Numbered from the stretch's first letter, positions 8,835-17,764 are shown. The stretch is 64,000 bases of DNA from Colwellia sp. Arc7-635 (GCF_003971255.1 NZ_CP034660.1:1426001-1490000), one strand, 5' to 3'. A program made the numbers and translations. The notes: generated from the sequence alone by a model not told the origin.

Positions 8835-10178
8835 TTATTTTCTAGTGATACGCCAAAACGCAAAGCTAGCAACAACAAATAAAATCATTGGGTAGTAAGC
8901 ATTCGCTACAACCTCAATCGGCGATATTTTTAAGGTAGCACCAAGCAATAACGCTTGTGCGCCATATGGTAATAAGCCTTGGTTTATACAGGCAAAAATA
9001 TCTAGCAAACTTGCTGAGTGGGCAGGGCTAAGCTCACCATCTTGCGCTAAGTCTTTCGCGGTTTCCCCCGTAACAATAATAGAAACGGTATTATTTGCGG
9101 TAAAAAAGTTACAGCAAAATGCTAATGCGCCAATACCAATACCAGCCGCACGTTTTTGATTATTAGGACTTACTGCGCGCGTTAAGCGTTCAATACTGGC
9201 CGTTAGCGCACTTAAACCACCTTGGCGCTTTACTAACTCACTTAAACCACCGATAAATAAAGATAAAATAAAGATATCCTGCATGCTAGCGAAACCTTTA
9301 TTAATATCACTAACCCAACTGACTAGATCATAACCATTGTTTAACATACCAATAGCAGCGGCTAAAACAATACCGATGATCAATACCAGAAATACATTTA
9401 CACCAGAAAGCGCTAACGCCAAAATAACGATATAAGGTAAGAAGCCGATAATATCGATTTCTTGACTAACCACATGATTCAGCGGCACGCCGTTGGCGGC
9501 CAGAATAGCTAAACAAATTAAAGCTGCAGGTACGGCAAACTTAAAATTAACCCGAAACTTATCTTTCATGTGCGCGCCTTGGCTGCGCGTTGAAGCAATG
9601 GTGGTATCCGATATTATTGATAGGTTGTCGCCAAAAATTGCCCCAGAAATGATACAGCCGGCGATAAGACTAGCGTCAATATCTGCCGACTCAACAAAGC
9701 CTAAAGCAATAGGAGCAACAGCAGCAATAGTACCCATTGAAGTGCCCATGGCCGTAGCAAGAAACGCTGATACTAGAAAAAGCCCTGGTAACAAAAAGTA
9801 ATCAGGAAATAGTGATAAACCCAATTGCACGCTAGCATCAACACTACCAGTAGCCTTAGCTACGGTCGCGAAAGCACCCGCTAAAAGATAAATAATACAC
9901 ATAGTAATGATATTTTGATGACCAGCACCTTGTATAAACTGACTTATTTTATCATTAACACTTTCTCGCCCCATGTAGATGGCAAGTAATATTGCCGGAA
10001 TAATAGCAATACTGGCAGGGAGTTGATAAAAAGCGAAATCAACACCTTGCAGTGTTAACACAATACCGGTGCCGAGAAATAAGGCGAGAAAAACGCCGAA
10101 AGGTAATAGGCTTTTCAAGCTATGTTGAGTCAAGTTCTTGTTTGCAGTTGCATTAATTAGATGATTTTTAGCTGTCAT
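8835..10178 (-). CDS. metT: NhaC-family secondary transporter, probable methionine transporter MetT
   Basis: This 447-residue integral membrane protein has about 11-12 hydrophobic helices and the NhaC-family layout, including GTSMGTIAAVAPIALGF and a second AGIGIGALAFCCNFFTANNTVS repeat. By sequence alone it would be called a Na+/H+ antiporter. The promoter, however, carries a perfect MetJ box next to a consensus -35 element. Comparative work on methionine regulons in gammaproteobacteria assigned the MetJ-controlled NhaC-like proteins as MetT, a methionine importer. I therefore favour methionine uptake, repressed when S-adenosylmethionine is plentiful. The family call is secure; the substrate is inferred from the operator. 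No gene lies close enough downstream to share its transcript. Confidence 0.8.
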   Translation of the reverse strand: MTAKNHLINATANKNLTQHSLKSLLPFGVFLALFLGTGIVLTLQGVDFAFYQLPASIAIIPAILLAIYMGRESVNDKISQFIQGAGHQNIITMCIIYLLAGAFATVAKATGSVDASVQLGLSLFPDYFLLPGLFLVSAFLATAMGTSMGTIAAVAPIALGFVESADIDASLIAGCIISGAIFGDNLSIISDTTIASTRSQGAHMKDKFRVNFKFAVPAALICLAILAANGVPLNHVVSQEIDIIGFLPYIVILALALSGVNVFLVLIIGIVLAAAIGMLNNGYDLVSWVSDINKGFASMQDIFILSLFIGGLSELVKRQGGLSALTASIERLTRAVSPNNQKRAAGIGIGALAFCCNFFTANNTVSIIVTGETAKDLAQDGELSPAHSASLLDIFACINQGLLPYGAQALLLGATLKISPIEVVANAYYPMILFVVASFAFWRITRK

Positions 10179-10262
10179 TAATAAGTTCTTTTTTAGTTAT
10201 TATTTTTATTATTTCTAATTAAAACAATAACCTTATTTTCTGGAATGTCTAGAGTGAATTGT

Positions 10263-10290
10263 ATTATATGGTGTTAATGTTATTTGTCAA
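10263..10290 (-). promoter_or_regulatory. Consensus sigma-70 promoter of the metT-like gene
   Basis: On the minus strand TTGACA (10290-10285) and TATAAT (10268-10263) are both perfect consensus hexamers separated by 16 bp. Transcription would start near 10256, leaving a leader of about 78 nt before the ATG at 10178. A promoter this strong would need a repressor, which fits the adjacent MetJ box. Confidence 0.85.
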
Positions 10291-10309
10291 TCTAGACGTC
10301 TAGAAGTTC
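10291..10309 (-). promoter_or_regulatory. MetJ operator (met box array)
   Basis: TCTAGACGTCTAGA at 10291-10304 contains the exact MetJ consensus AGACGTCT (10294-10301). An adjacent 8-bp unit on the minus strand, GAACTTCT (10309-10302), matches at five of eight positions in the tandem 8-bp register that MetJ uses. The array touches the -35 hexamer, so bound MetJ would block RNA polymerase. Confidence 0.75.
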
Positions 10310-10603
10310 ATTTTGACTTTGTATTTACTATTTTTAGTAGGGCTGGTTATTCAGCCTATTAAATAAAACAGATATTAATACGGTTTTTTAACTCAATTTT
10401 TATTAATGATAGTAACTTTGGCTTTAGCTACAGTGCTTTGTGGGGGATATGCTTTTAATGACGCTCTCTACTGCTAGGTTTAAGTTTGAAAAGATGAATT
10501 TTATTGTTAAATTGTTAATAGTCGAGCAGGTTTATAAAAATTGAACTACAAACAGTTTTGTTAGAACATACAGCTGGTTAGATACATTAAAAAAGGATTT
10601 ATA

Positions 10604-10675
10604 ATGGTTAAAATATTTGTTGTTAGTCTAGTTGTGATGATTGGTAGCACCATTTGTTTACTAGTTAGCGACTGA
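10604..10675 (+). CDS. Possible 23-residue single-helix membrane peptide
   Basis: A short reading frame encodes MVKIFVVSLVVMIGSTIC followed by LLVSD. The ATG is preceded by AAAAAGGATTT, a well-spaced AGGA ribosome binding site. The peptide is almost wholly hydrophobic and would span the membrane once. It lies alone in the 688-bp gap between the metT-like gene and the next secreted protein. Such peptides also arise by chance in AT-rich DNA, so this is only a candidate. Confidence 0.3.
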   Translation: MVKIFVVSLVVMIGSTICLLVSD

Positions 10676-10866
10676 TAATCCAAGATGTGCGAGCTAACAA
10701 ACATTAAACATTAAGTTGCTTATAACAAGATAAGAATAGACTCTATAAAGGCTATAACGCCGAATTTGAACCGGCTAATTATTACTGCTAATGTACTCTA
10801 GATTAGTTCTATGGCTGCCGCGCTTTGAAAAGTTTACTGATAAACGATTACTTACTGGAGTTATTA

Positions 10867-11238
10867 ATGAAAATTTTTATTATTTTTATCATATGTTTGA
10901 TGGTGACAAGTGTTCAAGCTGCAGAGCATGATCATGGTTTTGTTAGTAAAAGTAGTACTGGACAGCCACAAGCTTGGCATGCCAAGAAGAGTGAATGGTT
11001 GAGTATTGATTCTTTTTGGCAAGGTTTTGCAAAAAATAATAACACTAAATCTTGGCCCATTTCAGAGACATATCCTAATTATGCCGATGTGAGTGAACTC
11101 GACACCTTTACCGTAAAGCTAGAAGAAGGAACTTGTTTAATGCAATTTTATCATTCTCGATGGAGACGTGCTAACGATGTTCAGCGCTGGGATGATGCTT
11201 TTAATGATTACAGTGCTTGCCCATACGTTTTTAATTAA
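10867..11238 (+). CDS. Small secreted protein of unknown function
   Basis: From the ATG at 10867 (GGAG six bases upstream) the product has 123 residues. An earlier in-frame ATG would add 14 residues but has no ribosome binding site. The first 18 residues form a signal peptide (MKIFIIFIICLMVTSVQA). The mature protein begins AEHDHGF and is rich in Trp, Ser and Asn (SEWLSIDSFWQGFAKNNN; RWRRANDVQRWDDAFNDY), with two Cys (in GTCLMQF and SACPY) that could form a disulfide. I do not recognise a family. It appears to be monocistronic. Confidence 0.65.
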   Translation: MKIFIIFIICLMVTSVQAAEHDHGFVSKSSTGQPQAWHAKKSEWLSIDSFWQGFAKNNNTKSWPISETYPNYADVSELDTFTVKLEEGTCLMQFYHSRWRRANDVQRWDDAFNDYSACPYVFN

Positions 11239-11654
11239 TGGCTTTAGTGCTATTCATTAGCGTTTACTCTATAAATAAATAAATAAATAAATAAATAAAT
11301 AGCTAGGCGCTGGTGAGTCATTATTGACCTAGTTTTCAGTATATATACTCAAGTGGTTTGGTTATAAAACCTCACCTACAGAGTTATTCAATTACTTTTT
11401 GCTAAGCTAAATCAATTTTAGCCAAGTCAAACCACGGTAAACAAAGTAAAACCAAGCCAAGTCGAGCAAAGAAAAATCAAATAAAATGAACACGGTAATT
11501 ATACTAAAGCCATTAACTTCGCTGAGTGAGAAGAAACTGATTAGAATTGCTATTAATGCTTCGTTACTCTATTACTCTTAGCTATAACAGCGTAGGATCA
11601 ACTTACTTTAGATCAAAACTAGGTTTGCACTTCGGTGTACTAACATAAAAAAAT
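11239..11654. other. Repeat-rich intergenic region before the HflX-like gene
   Basis: This 416-bp gap holds a tetranucleotide microsatellite at 11271-11300 and, at about 11400-11480, a purine-rich stretch with diffuse repeats of the CCAAGTCAAACC type. I see no gene. The promoter of the HflX-like gene should lie in the last 150 bp, but no convincing -35/-10 pair is visible. Confidence 0.5.
11271..11300. repeat. (ATAA)n microsatellite
   Basis: Seven and a half uninterrupted copies of ATAA occupy 11271-11300. Simple repeats of this length slip during replication. It is outside any coding sequence, 33 bp after the preceding stop codon. Confidence 0.9.
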
Positions 11655-13004
11655 ATGCAACTAACAGCAAAAGCATCACTTAATCACGCTTTACTTATCT
11701 CTATTTGTACACCTGACTTTAAAGGTGATGAAGCAACAGAGTCACTGGCCGAGCTTGCGCGCTTAGTGACTACCCTAGGATTTAAAGTGGTTGGTACGCA
11801 GTCGCAAAAGCTAACGTCGACTAAAAGAGTGAATGTACTTGGCTTAGGCAAGTTAGCAGAAATAGCGCAACTGACCGGTAATAAAGGTGAAGCTTCAGAA
11901 GCAGAAGAGTTAGAAGATGTTGAAGACTTGTTCGAGGAAACAGAGTTTACCGAAATTCCTTCAGATAACTTGCCATTTGCCTGCGCTGATGTTGTGGTAT
12001 TTGATTGTGATTTAACGCCGTCTCAGTTACGTAATGTTGAAAATCAGTTAGGCGTAGAGGTATTTGATCGCACCGGCATTATTATTGAAATATTTAGTCG
12101 TCATGCCCGAACCAAAACCGCTAAATTACAAGTTGAAATTGCCCGTCTTAATTACGTTGCTCCACGACTTAGAGAGTCGTCTTGTGGTGATAAAGAACGC
12201 CAAATGGGTAAAGGGGCCGGTGAAACTACGCTTGAGCTAAACCGTCGTAAGGTACGTGACCAATTGGCTGAATTAAAGCGTGAGCTCTTAAGTGTTCAAG
12301 ATGTAATGATGGACAGAAGAACGCAACGTTCAGAACTTTTTTCCGTTGCATTAATTGGTTACACCAATGCCGGAAAGTCATCAATGATGCGTGCTATTAC
12401 CGGTAGTGATGTTGAAGGTGAGAATAAACTTTTTGCGACACTTGATACTACGGTGCGTGCGCTGTATCCAACGACTCAACCTCGCATACTGGTTTCAGAT
12501 ACCGTTGGTTTTATTAAAAAATTACCACATGATTTAGTTGCCTCATTTCATTCCACTTTAGCAGAGGCACATGATGCTTCATTGTTACTCTATGTTGTTG
12601 ATGCTTCAGATCCGTCTTTTCGTTCACAGCTTGAAGTTGTGCATAAAGTGCTGGCGGAAGTTGGCGTTGAAGGCAGTAAAAAGTTATTAGTATTGAATAA
12701 GTCTGATCAACTTAGCATTGAGCAACAACAGGCGCTTATGGAAGAGTTTCCAGATGCTATGATGACATCAACTCGTGATCCTGCCGATGTGAGTAAACTG
12801 CACAAATATATTGTTGGTGTTGCGCAAAACGAGATGATTGAAGACGAGATTATTATTCCTTATACCGCCAAAGGTATTATAGGAGAAATTCGTTCAAGCA
12901 TGAGTGTTACGAAAGAAGAGTATGAATATAGCCATATTAAACTAACAGTGCGCTCAAACGCGATTGATTTGGAAAGATTAAAGAAACGTATGCTGAACAT
13001 GTAG
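11655..13004 (+). CDS. hflX: HflX-like ribosome-associated GTPase
   Basis: HflX splits stalled 70S ribosomes in a GTP-dependent manner. The N-terminal HflX domain, the family loop GKGAGETTLELNRRKVRDQL (about residues 185-204) and the G domain are all present: G1 GYTNAGKS (235-242), G3 DTVGFI (282-287) and G4 NKSD. The product has 449 residues, slightly longer than E. coli HflX, because of a very acidic insertion at about residues 80-103 (SEAEELEDVEDLFEETE). It stands alone and not next to hfq or miaA, where the usual gammaproteobacterial hflX sits. It may therefore be a second, divergent copy. No clear ribosome binding site precedes the ATG. Confidence 0.85.
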   Translation: MQLTAKASLNHALLISICTPDFKGDEATESLAELARLVTTLGFKVVGTQSQKLTSTKRVNVLGLGKLAEIAQLTGNKGEASEAEELEDVEDLFEETEFTEIPSDNLPFACADVVVFDCDLTPSQLRNVENQLGVEVFDRTGIIIEIFSRHARTKTAKLQVEIARLNYVAPRLRESSCGDKERQMGKGAGETTLELNRRKVRDQLAELKRELLSVQDVMMDRRTQRSELFSVALIGYTNAGKSSMMRAITGSDVEGENKLFATLDTTVRALYPTTQPRILVSDTVGFIKKLPHDLVASFHSTLAEAHDASLLLYVVDASDPSFRSQLEVVHKVLAEVGVEGSKKLLVLNKSDQLSIEQQQALMEEFPDAMMTSTRDPADVSKLHKYIVGVAQNEMIEDEIIIPYTAKGIIGEIRSSMSVTKEEYEYSHIKLTVRSNAIDLERLKKRMLNM

Positions 13005-13009
13005 ATTGT

Positions 13010-13076
13010 AAATGTTGTCAGCAACGTTTATTGACAACATTTATCGTTTAGCCATCAAGATTATTGATGGCTAAAC
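13010..13076. terminator. Twin hairpins between the convergent hflX-like and pgi genes
   Basis: Two inverted repeats stand back to back. AAATGTTGTCA pairs with TGACAACATTT (13010-13042, 11-bp perfect stem), and GTTTAGCCATCAA pairs with TTGATGGCTAAAC (13046-13076, 13-bp perfect stem, 5-nt loop). The region lies between convergent genes, so a bidirectional transcript end is likely, though neither hairpin has a long T-tract. Confidence 0.65.
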
Positions 13077-13158
13077 TTAACTTTAAAGCTGAAAGTGAAC
13101 CTGTTTACTCAGGAGTGTTCTAGCTGAAAAATCCTACCTTATCATCAAACAAATCACG

Positions 13159-14799
13159 TTAAGTTATGCTGCGTCTGTTACGACAAATATTAATCAAGCC
13201 TTTCGTTGAACCATCCATATCAAGTGGTATATCGGTATTGGCAAGTTTGCTGAAAATATCATTACCTAGCGCTTTACCTAGTTCAACACCCCATTGATCG
13301 AAAGAGTTAATTTGCCAGATAACCCCCTGAACGAATACTTTATGTTCGTACAACGCAATCAGGCTACCTAAAGCTTTTGGCGTTAATTTTGGCATTAATA
13401 GCGTGTTGCTTGGTTTGTTACCTTTCATGACTTTATGAGATGACAAGTAGCTTATTTCATCGGTGCTACATTTTGCTTTTGTCATTGCCGCGATGACTTG
13501 CTCTTCAGATTGGCCTTCCATTAACGCTTGGCTTTGCCCCAAACAGTTAGCAATTAACATATCGTGATGATCAGAAATATCAACGTGCGGGTTAAGCGGT
13601 AAAATAAAGTCGACCGGAATTGGCGTTTTACTTTGATGGATTAATTGATGAAATGAATGTTGTCCGTTTGTGCCTTCGCTGCCCCAAATAATCGGACCCG
13701 TATCGTAGTTGGTTTCTTTGTTTTCTAAATTAACCGACTTACCATTACTTTCCATATCTAGTTGCTGGATATAAGCCGGCAAACCGCGTAAATAATGATA
13801 ATAAGGCAATAGTACTTGCGACTGTGCGCCATGAAAGTTTCTGTACCAAATACCTAGCAATGCCATGATCACCGGCATATTTTCTTCAAAAGGCGTTTTT
13901 CTGAAATGTTCATCCATTTCAAATGCACCCGTTAAAAACTCTAGGTAGTTGTCAAAACCGATACCAATAGCAAGTGGTAAGCCAATGGCTGACCAAATAG
14001 AGTAACGTCCGCCAACCCAATCCCACATTGGAAATATATTTTTTTCACTGATACCGAAGCTTTTTGCAGCTTCAATATTACTCGAAACACAAGCAAAGTT
14101 ATGTTGAATGTCTGCAACGTTTGCTTGTTTTAAAAACCACTCTTTTGCCGATTCAGTATTTCGCAGCGTTTCTTGCGTGGTTAAGGTTTTAGATGAGGTG
14201 ATCACTAATGTAGTTTCAGGGTCTAAAGCCGACAGCACATCATGAATATGGCAACCATCAACATTAGCAACGTAATGTACATTCAAATGCTTTTGGCGGT
14301 AAGGTTTTAAAGCTTCAGACATGATTTTAGGCCCTAAAAACGAGCCGCCAATACCAATAGCAACAATGTCAGTAAAGGCTTTGCCGCTATAACCTTTTGT
14401 CACGCCTGATGAAACATCGTTAACAAAGTTTTTTATCTTTTCTAAGGTCGATTTCACCAAGGGCATAATGTTTTTGCCATCAACATAAACCGGTTGTTCA
14501 GAAAAGTTGCGCAGGGCAGTGTGCAATACTGGACGGTTTTCTGTGGTGTTGATTGGGGCACCAGAAAACATTTGTTCTATCTTTTCACTAACACCACATT
14601 GCTTAGCTAAATCGACCAACAAGTTTTTTGTTTCTGCCACGATATGATTTTTTGAGTAATCTAAGGTTAACCCAGATGCGCTGATGGTATATTTGTCGAA
14701 TCGTGCAGCATCAATGCGAAATAAAGACTTTAAGTGTATTGTTTTACTGTCTAAATAGTGAATTTGTAAGTTCTGCCATGCCAGTGAATTAGTTAACAT
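13159..14799 (-). CDS. pgi: Glucose-6-phosphate isomerase
   Basis: Pgi interconverts glucose 6-phosphate and fructose 6-phosphate in glycolysis and gluconeogenesis. The 546-residue length is that of the bacterial enzyme. Family blocks are visible: DIVAIGIGGSFLGPK, TTLVITSSKTLTTQETLRN, WDWVGGRYSIWSAIGLP, and ESNGKSVNLENKETNYDTGPIIWGSEGTNGQHSFHQLIHQ split over the signature region. It lies downstream of the SorC regulator (175-bp gap), last in the leftward hexitol locus. There it would move fructose 6-phosphate made by the kinase towards glucose 6-phosphate. Identification is secure. Confidence 0.97.
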   Translation of the reverse strand: MLTNSLAWQNLQIHYLDSKTIHLKSLFRIDAARFDKYTISASGLTLDYSKNHIVAETKNLLVDLAKQCGVSEKIEQMFSGAPINTTENRPVLHTALRNFSEQPVYVDGKNIMPLVKSTLEKIKNFVNDVSSGVTKGYSGKAFTDIVAIGIGGSFLGPKIMSEALKPYRQKHLNVHYVANVDGCHIHDVLSALDPETTLVITSSKTLTTQETLRNTESAKEWFLKQANVADIQHNFACVSSNIEAAKSFGISEKNIFPMWDWVGGRYSIWSAIGLPLAIGIGFDNYLEFLTGAFEMDEHFRKTPFEENMPVIMALLGIWYRNFHGAQSQVLLPYYHYLRGLPAYIQQLDMESNGKSVNLENKETNYDTGPIIWGSEGTNGQHSFHQLIHQSKTPIPVDFILPLNPHVDISDHHDMLIANCLGQSQALMEGQSEEQVIAAMTKAKCSTDEISYLSSHKVMKGNKPSNTLLMPKLTPKALGSLIALYEHKVFVQGVIWQINSFDQWGVELGKALGNDIFSKLANTDIPLDMDGSTKGLINICRNRRSIT

Positions 14800-14974
14800 G
14801 TTTAATAAGCCTTTATAGTATTTATGTTTGTTTTTAAAAAATGTATTTGTTAGCTAAGTCATAACCGCTTTTATTACGCTACGGTCATTAAATGCTTTCT
14901 TTCATTCTCGCTAATCTAAGTGCTAAGTGATGAATGTATCACTTTAGCTACTCAAGTTATTTAAGCTATTTAAG

Positions 14975-15937
14975 TTAGGTTAACTGAGTTAATAAGCGTT
15001 CTGCGGTGTATTCATTGGTTATTAAACCATTGATCAATTTAGAGCGAAGTGCACCTAATATTGCCTGCACCTTTTCTTCACCGGCAGCAATAGCGTAAAC
15101 CGCCTTTTCAGGATTCACTTTTAGTGGTGTACTAGCGACGCGATCATTGACCGCACAGTCAATTAAATTACCGTCAACATCTAAAACCCAACTAATGATT
15201 TCTCCCACTGCGCCTTTGATTTGCAGCTCTTCTAGCTCTGCAGGGGTAACAAAACCATCAATATGCAGTGGAGAATTAATCGCTAAATTGCCGACGCCGA
15301 CAAAGGTAACATCAGCTTGTGCAGCTAGTTTCAAGTTATTAGCAACATAATGTTGTGCGTGTAGCTGGTCTTTTTCTTCTTTGCTGCTGGGCAGTACCGG
15401 CAATGGCATCGGATAATGCTTAGCATTTATATGCTCAGCCATGCGCATAACAACATCGTATGAAGATGCTGAGCCATCTGATGCCATATTACCCAGTAGT
15501 GCTACGATTTGATGATGTTGACAGTTCAATAAGGCAAGCTCTTCAACACAAGCACGTAAAACGCGGCCAGTACCTAGTGCTATCACCTTAGGTTGTGGTG
15601 ATTTTAAGTGCAGTTCTATTTCTTTTGCACCTGCTTGGGCAAGCCCTAAGGTAGACGACGGTTCGCCATCGGCGCTGGGTACCACAATACAAGAGCGTAA
15701 CCCGAAGCGCTCTTTAAGTTGAACTTGTAGATCCATACATTTAGCAATGGGATGCTCTAGCCTAACTTTAATCAAACCTTCACTGACCGACAGTGCAACC
15801 ATACGTTGTGCTGATTGGCGTGATACGTTGAGTTTTTTGGCTATTTCTTCTTGAGTATGACCGGCAACGTAATATAGCCAACCCGCTTTGGCGGCATCGT
15901 CTAACTTTCTTATGTCTGAATTAGAGCGCTTTAACAC
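14975..15937 (-). CDS. SorC/DeoR-like sugar-binding transcriptional regulator
   Basis: This 320-residue protein has an N-terminal helix-turn-helix (YYVAGHTQEEIAKKLNVSRQSAQRMV, about residues 22-47) and a SorC-type sugar-phosphate-binding domain (ALGTGRVLRACVEEL; FVGVGNLAINSPLHIDGFV). Members of the family sense phosphorylated sugars and control sugar or polyol operons. It follows the HAD phosphatase gene by 3 bp and sits inside the hexitol gene row, so it most likely regulates that row, perhaps in response to a hexose phosphate. Whether it activates or represses cannot be told from the sequence. Confidence 0.88.
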   Translation of the reverse strand: MLKRSNSDIRKLDDAAKAGWLYYVAGHTQEEIAKKLNVSRQSAQRMVALSVSEGLIKVRLEHPIAKCMDLQVQLKERFGLRSCIVVPSADGEPSSTLGLAQAGAKEIELHLKSPQPKVIALGTGRVLRACVEELALLNCQHHQIVALLGNMASDGSASSYDVVMRMAEHINAKHYPMPLPVLPSSKEEKDQLHAQHYVANNLKLAAQADVTFVGVGNLAINSPLHIDGFVTPAELEELQIKGAVGEIISWVLDVDGNLIDCAVNDRVASTPLKVNPEKAVYAIAAGEEKVQAILGALRSKLINGLITNEYTAERLLTQLT

Positions 15938-15940
15938 AGT

Positions 15941-16651
15941 TTACCTCTCGATTTTAGCTGATGAACTCAGTGACGGTAATTGTTCAAACAACTGGTTCCA
16001 ATGCGCTATTGTACTAACATCTGCTAGTGCTTGAGTAGAGTTATCGCTATTTTTCAGATGACTAGCGCCAATATATCGAATGACATGCATATTAGCTGCT
16101 AGTCCTGCGCTGACACCTGCGTTTGAATCTTCTATTACTAAGCAGTGTTGAGGTGCTACCGCCATCTGTTTTGCTGCATGTAAAAATAGATCAGGTGCGG
16201 GTTTACCATTTGTTACTTCAGAAGAGGTAAAAACATGACCATCGAAATAGCTTGTAAGTTGGGTGTAGTGCAGTGAATTTTTTACCTTTTCAGGACTGCC
16301 GCTAGTAGCAACACAGCTTTTCACGTTAAGCTCAGCCAATATTGCGCTTAAGCCTTCCGTTTTTTGCAGCTCTGTAGCAAACACCGTTATTAGTGCTGCT
16401 CGATAACTGTCTCGAAACTCTGCAGTTAACGTGACTGAAAAATCAGCGAACACTTTAGCGGTAACATGCTCAAAATTAAAACCTAAAAAGTTAGTCAGAA
16501 AATATTCCTTTGATACCACAACACCTAAGTCTTTGAGCATACTAAGTAATACACGTTGACTTAACATTTCGCTGTCGACTAATACCCCGTCACAATCAAA
16601 AATGACTAATTCAATCGTATCAGGTATGGAAAACGTTTTGGTTTGAGGCAT
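15941..16651 (-). CDS. HAD-superfamily phosphatase / beta-phosphoglucomutase-like enzyme
   Basis: The 236-residue product shows the HAD motif I nucleophile block VIFDCDGVLVDSEM near the N terminus, motif II (ATSGSPEKV), and motif III/IV (GKPAPDLFLHA; CLVIEDSNAGVSAGLAANM). A cap domain lies between motif I and motif II, as in subclass IA hexose- or hexitol-phosphate phosphatases and beta-phosphoglucomutase. In this locus a role in dephosphorylating or isomerising a sugar phosphate is likely, but the substrate is not determined by the motifs. It is coupled to the SorC regulator (3-bp gap). Confidence 0.85.
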   Translation of the reverse strand: MPQTKTFSIPDTIELVIFDCDGVLVDSEMLSQRVLLSMLKDLGVVVSKEYFLTNFLGFNFEHVTAKVFADFSVTLTAEFRDSYRAALITVFATELQKTEGLSAILAELNVKSCVATSGSPEKVKNSLHYTQLTSYFDGHVFTSSEVTNGKPAPDLFLHAAKQMAVAPQHCLVIEDSNAGVSAGLAANMHVIRYIGASHLKNSDNSTQALADVSTIAHWNQLFEQLPSLSSSAKIER

Positions 16652-16700
16652 CTTTTTTCCTTTTAAGAGCAGAGGTTATGCTTATTATGAGTCGCTTAAG

Positions 16701-16740
16701 CTGATAGGCAAGAGAAGCTGTGTTTTCTCAGACCTATCAG
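16701..16740 (-). other. Intercistronic hairpin between kinase and HAD genes
   Basis: CTGATAGG (16701-16708) pairs with CCTATCAG (16733-16740). Inside it GAGAA pairs with TTCTC across a symmetric 3/3 internal loop, giving 13 bp of stem. No T-tract follows on either strand, so it is more likely an mRNA processing or stability element than a terminator. Confidence 0.55.
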
Positions 16741-16763
16741 GTAAAACTATTATATCAAAGCGC

Positions 16764-16805
16764 GTTAATGTTGAGTGTTATAAAGTTAATGTTGAGTGCT
16801 ATAAA
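16764..16805. repeat. Tandem 21-bp duplication
   Basis: Two copies of a 21-bp unit beginning GTTAATGTTGAGTG lie head to tail (16764-16784 and 16785-16805) and differ at one base. They sit between the kinase and HAD genes, next to the hairpin at 16701. Confidence 0.85.
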
Positions 16806-16843
16806 TAAACTAATATCTTGATAAGCTGATAATAATGAAGGCA

Positions 16844-17764
16844 TTAAGCCGGATTCATAAATTGTTCAATATCAGCAAGTGACAATTCAGGTGTCGCGCC
16901 ATGATTGCTCGCGACCATAGCACCGACCGCACAGGCAAAGTTAACCGCATATTGGGCGTTAGTAGTATTGCACAGCTGATATATTAACGAACCTAAGAAA
17001 GCATCTCCTGCTCCTACGGTATCAACGACATTGATCAAAAAACCTGAATTATAATAGTTTTTATCATTAATTTTCAGTAAAGCACCATGCGAGCCTTTCG
17101 TTACACAGATATAAGGGCTATTGGTTTTTTCAGCAATAAATTCAATGTTTTGCTCTAATGAATTAAATTTAGAGCCCATCGCGTGTGCTATTTCATATAA
17201 TTCATCATCGTTTAATTTAATGAAATCAGCAGTTTCCATAAATTGTATTAAGGTTTCAAGCTGGTAATGAGGTTTACGTAAGTTAACATCAAAAACCTTG
17301 AATTGTGCCACATCAATTAGCTGCTTTAGGGTATTTAATGACACGGGGCTGCGAGCCACTAAGCTACCAAAAACAAAAATGTCTGTTGACTTTACTTGTG
17401 CAACAAGGGCAGGGATTAAAGCGATGTTATCCCAAGCGGTATCGGCAACAATTTCATAAGACGCGGAGCCGTTATCATCTAATGTTACTTCTACGGTACT
17501 GGTTTTTTTATCGCTATTAATGGCGATAAAATCAGTGTTCATATTACGAGATTTAATAATGTCTAAAAGCTCGTGCCCTAATGTGTCATCGCCAATCGCA
17601 CTTAACATTTTTGCATTGATGCCGAGTGAATTTAAGCGTAAGCAGACATTAAGCGGTGCACCACCTAAACGTTTATCGTTAGCAAAACAGTCCCATAATA
17701 CTTCACCAAAACAGCTAATCGATATTTCGCTTGGTGCCTTATGATTAATGAATAAACTGTTCAT
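16844..17764 (-). CDS. PfkB-family carbohydrate kinase, probable fructokinase
   Basis: The enzyme would phosphorylate fructose to fructose 6-phosphate. The 306-residue product has the PfkB N-terminal block (GEVLWDCFANDKRLGGAPLNVCLRL) and the C-terminal signature DTVGAGDAFLGSLIYQL with the catalytic Asp. The C-terminal variation fits the fructokinase/2-keto-3-deoxygluconate kinase branch. Its ATG overlaps the stop codon of the mannitol dehydrogenase gene (TAATG arrangement), which fits the next step after mannitol is oxidised to fructose. The exact sugar is inferred from this context. Confidence 0.88.
   Translation of the reverse strand: MNSLFINHKAPSEISISCFGEVLWDCFANDKRLGGAPLNVCLRLNSLGINAKMLSAIGDDTLGHELLDIIKSRNMNTDFIAINSDKKTSTVEVTLDDNGSASYEIVADTAWDNIALIPALVAQVKSTDIFVFGSLVARSPVSLNTLKQLIDVAQFKVFDVNLRKPHYQLETLIQFMETADFIKLNDDELYEIAHAMGSKFNSLEQNIEFIAEKTNSPYICVTKGSHGALLKINDKNYYNSGFLINVVDTVGAGDAFLGSLIYQLCNTTNAQYAVNFACAVGAMVASNHGATPELSLADIEQFMNPA

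Noticed and set aside
9493-9801. 102-codon frame antisense to the metT-like gene
   Set aside because: It mirrors a membrane-protein gene with strong coding features and has no independent signals.
10179-10262. Possible SAM riboswitch in the leader of the metT-like gene
   Set aside because: The leader is only about 78 nt and AT-rich, without the helices of a SAM aptamer. The MetJ box explains methionine control better.
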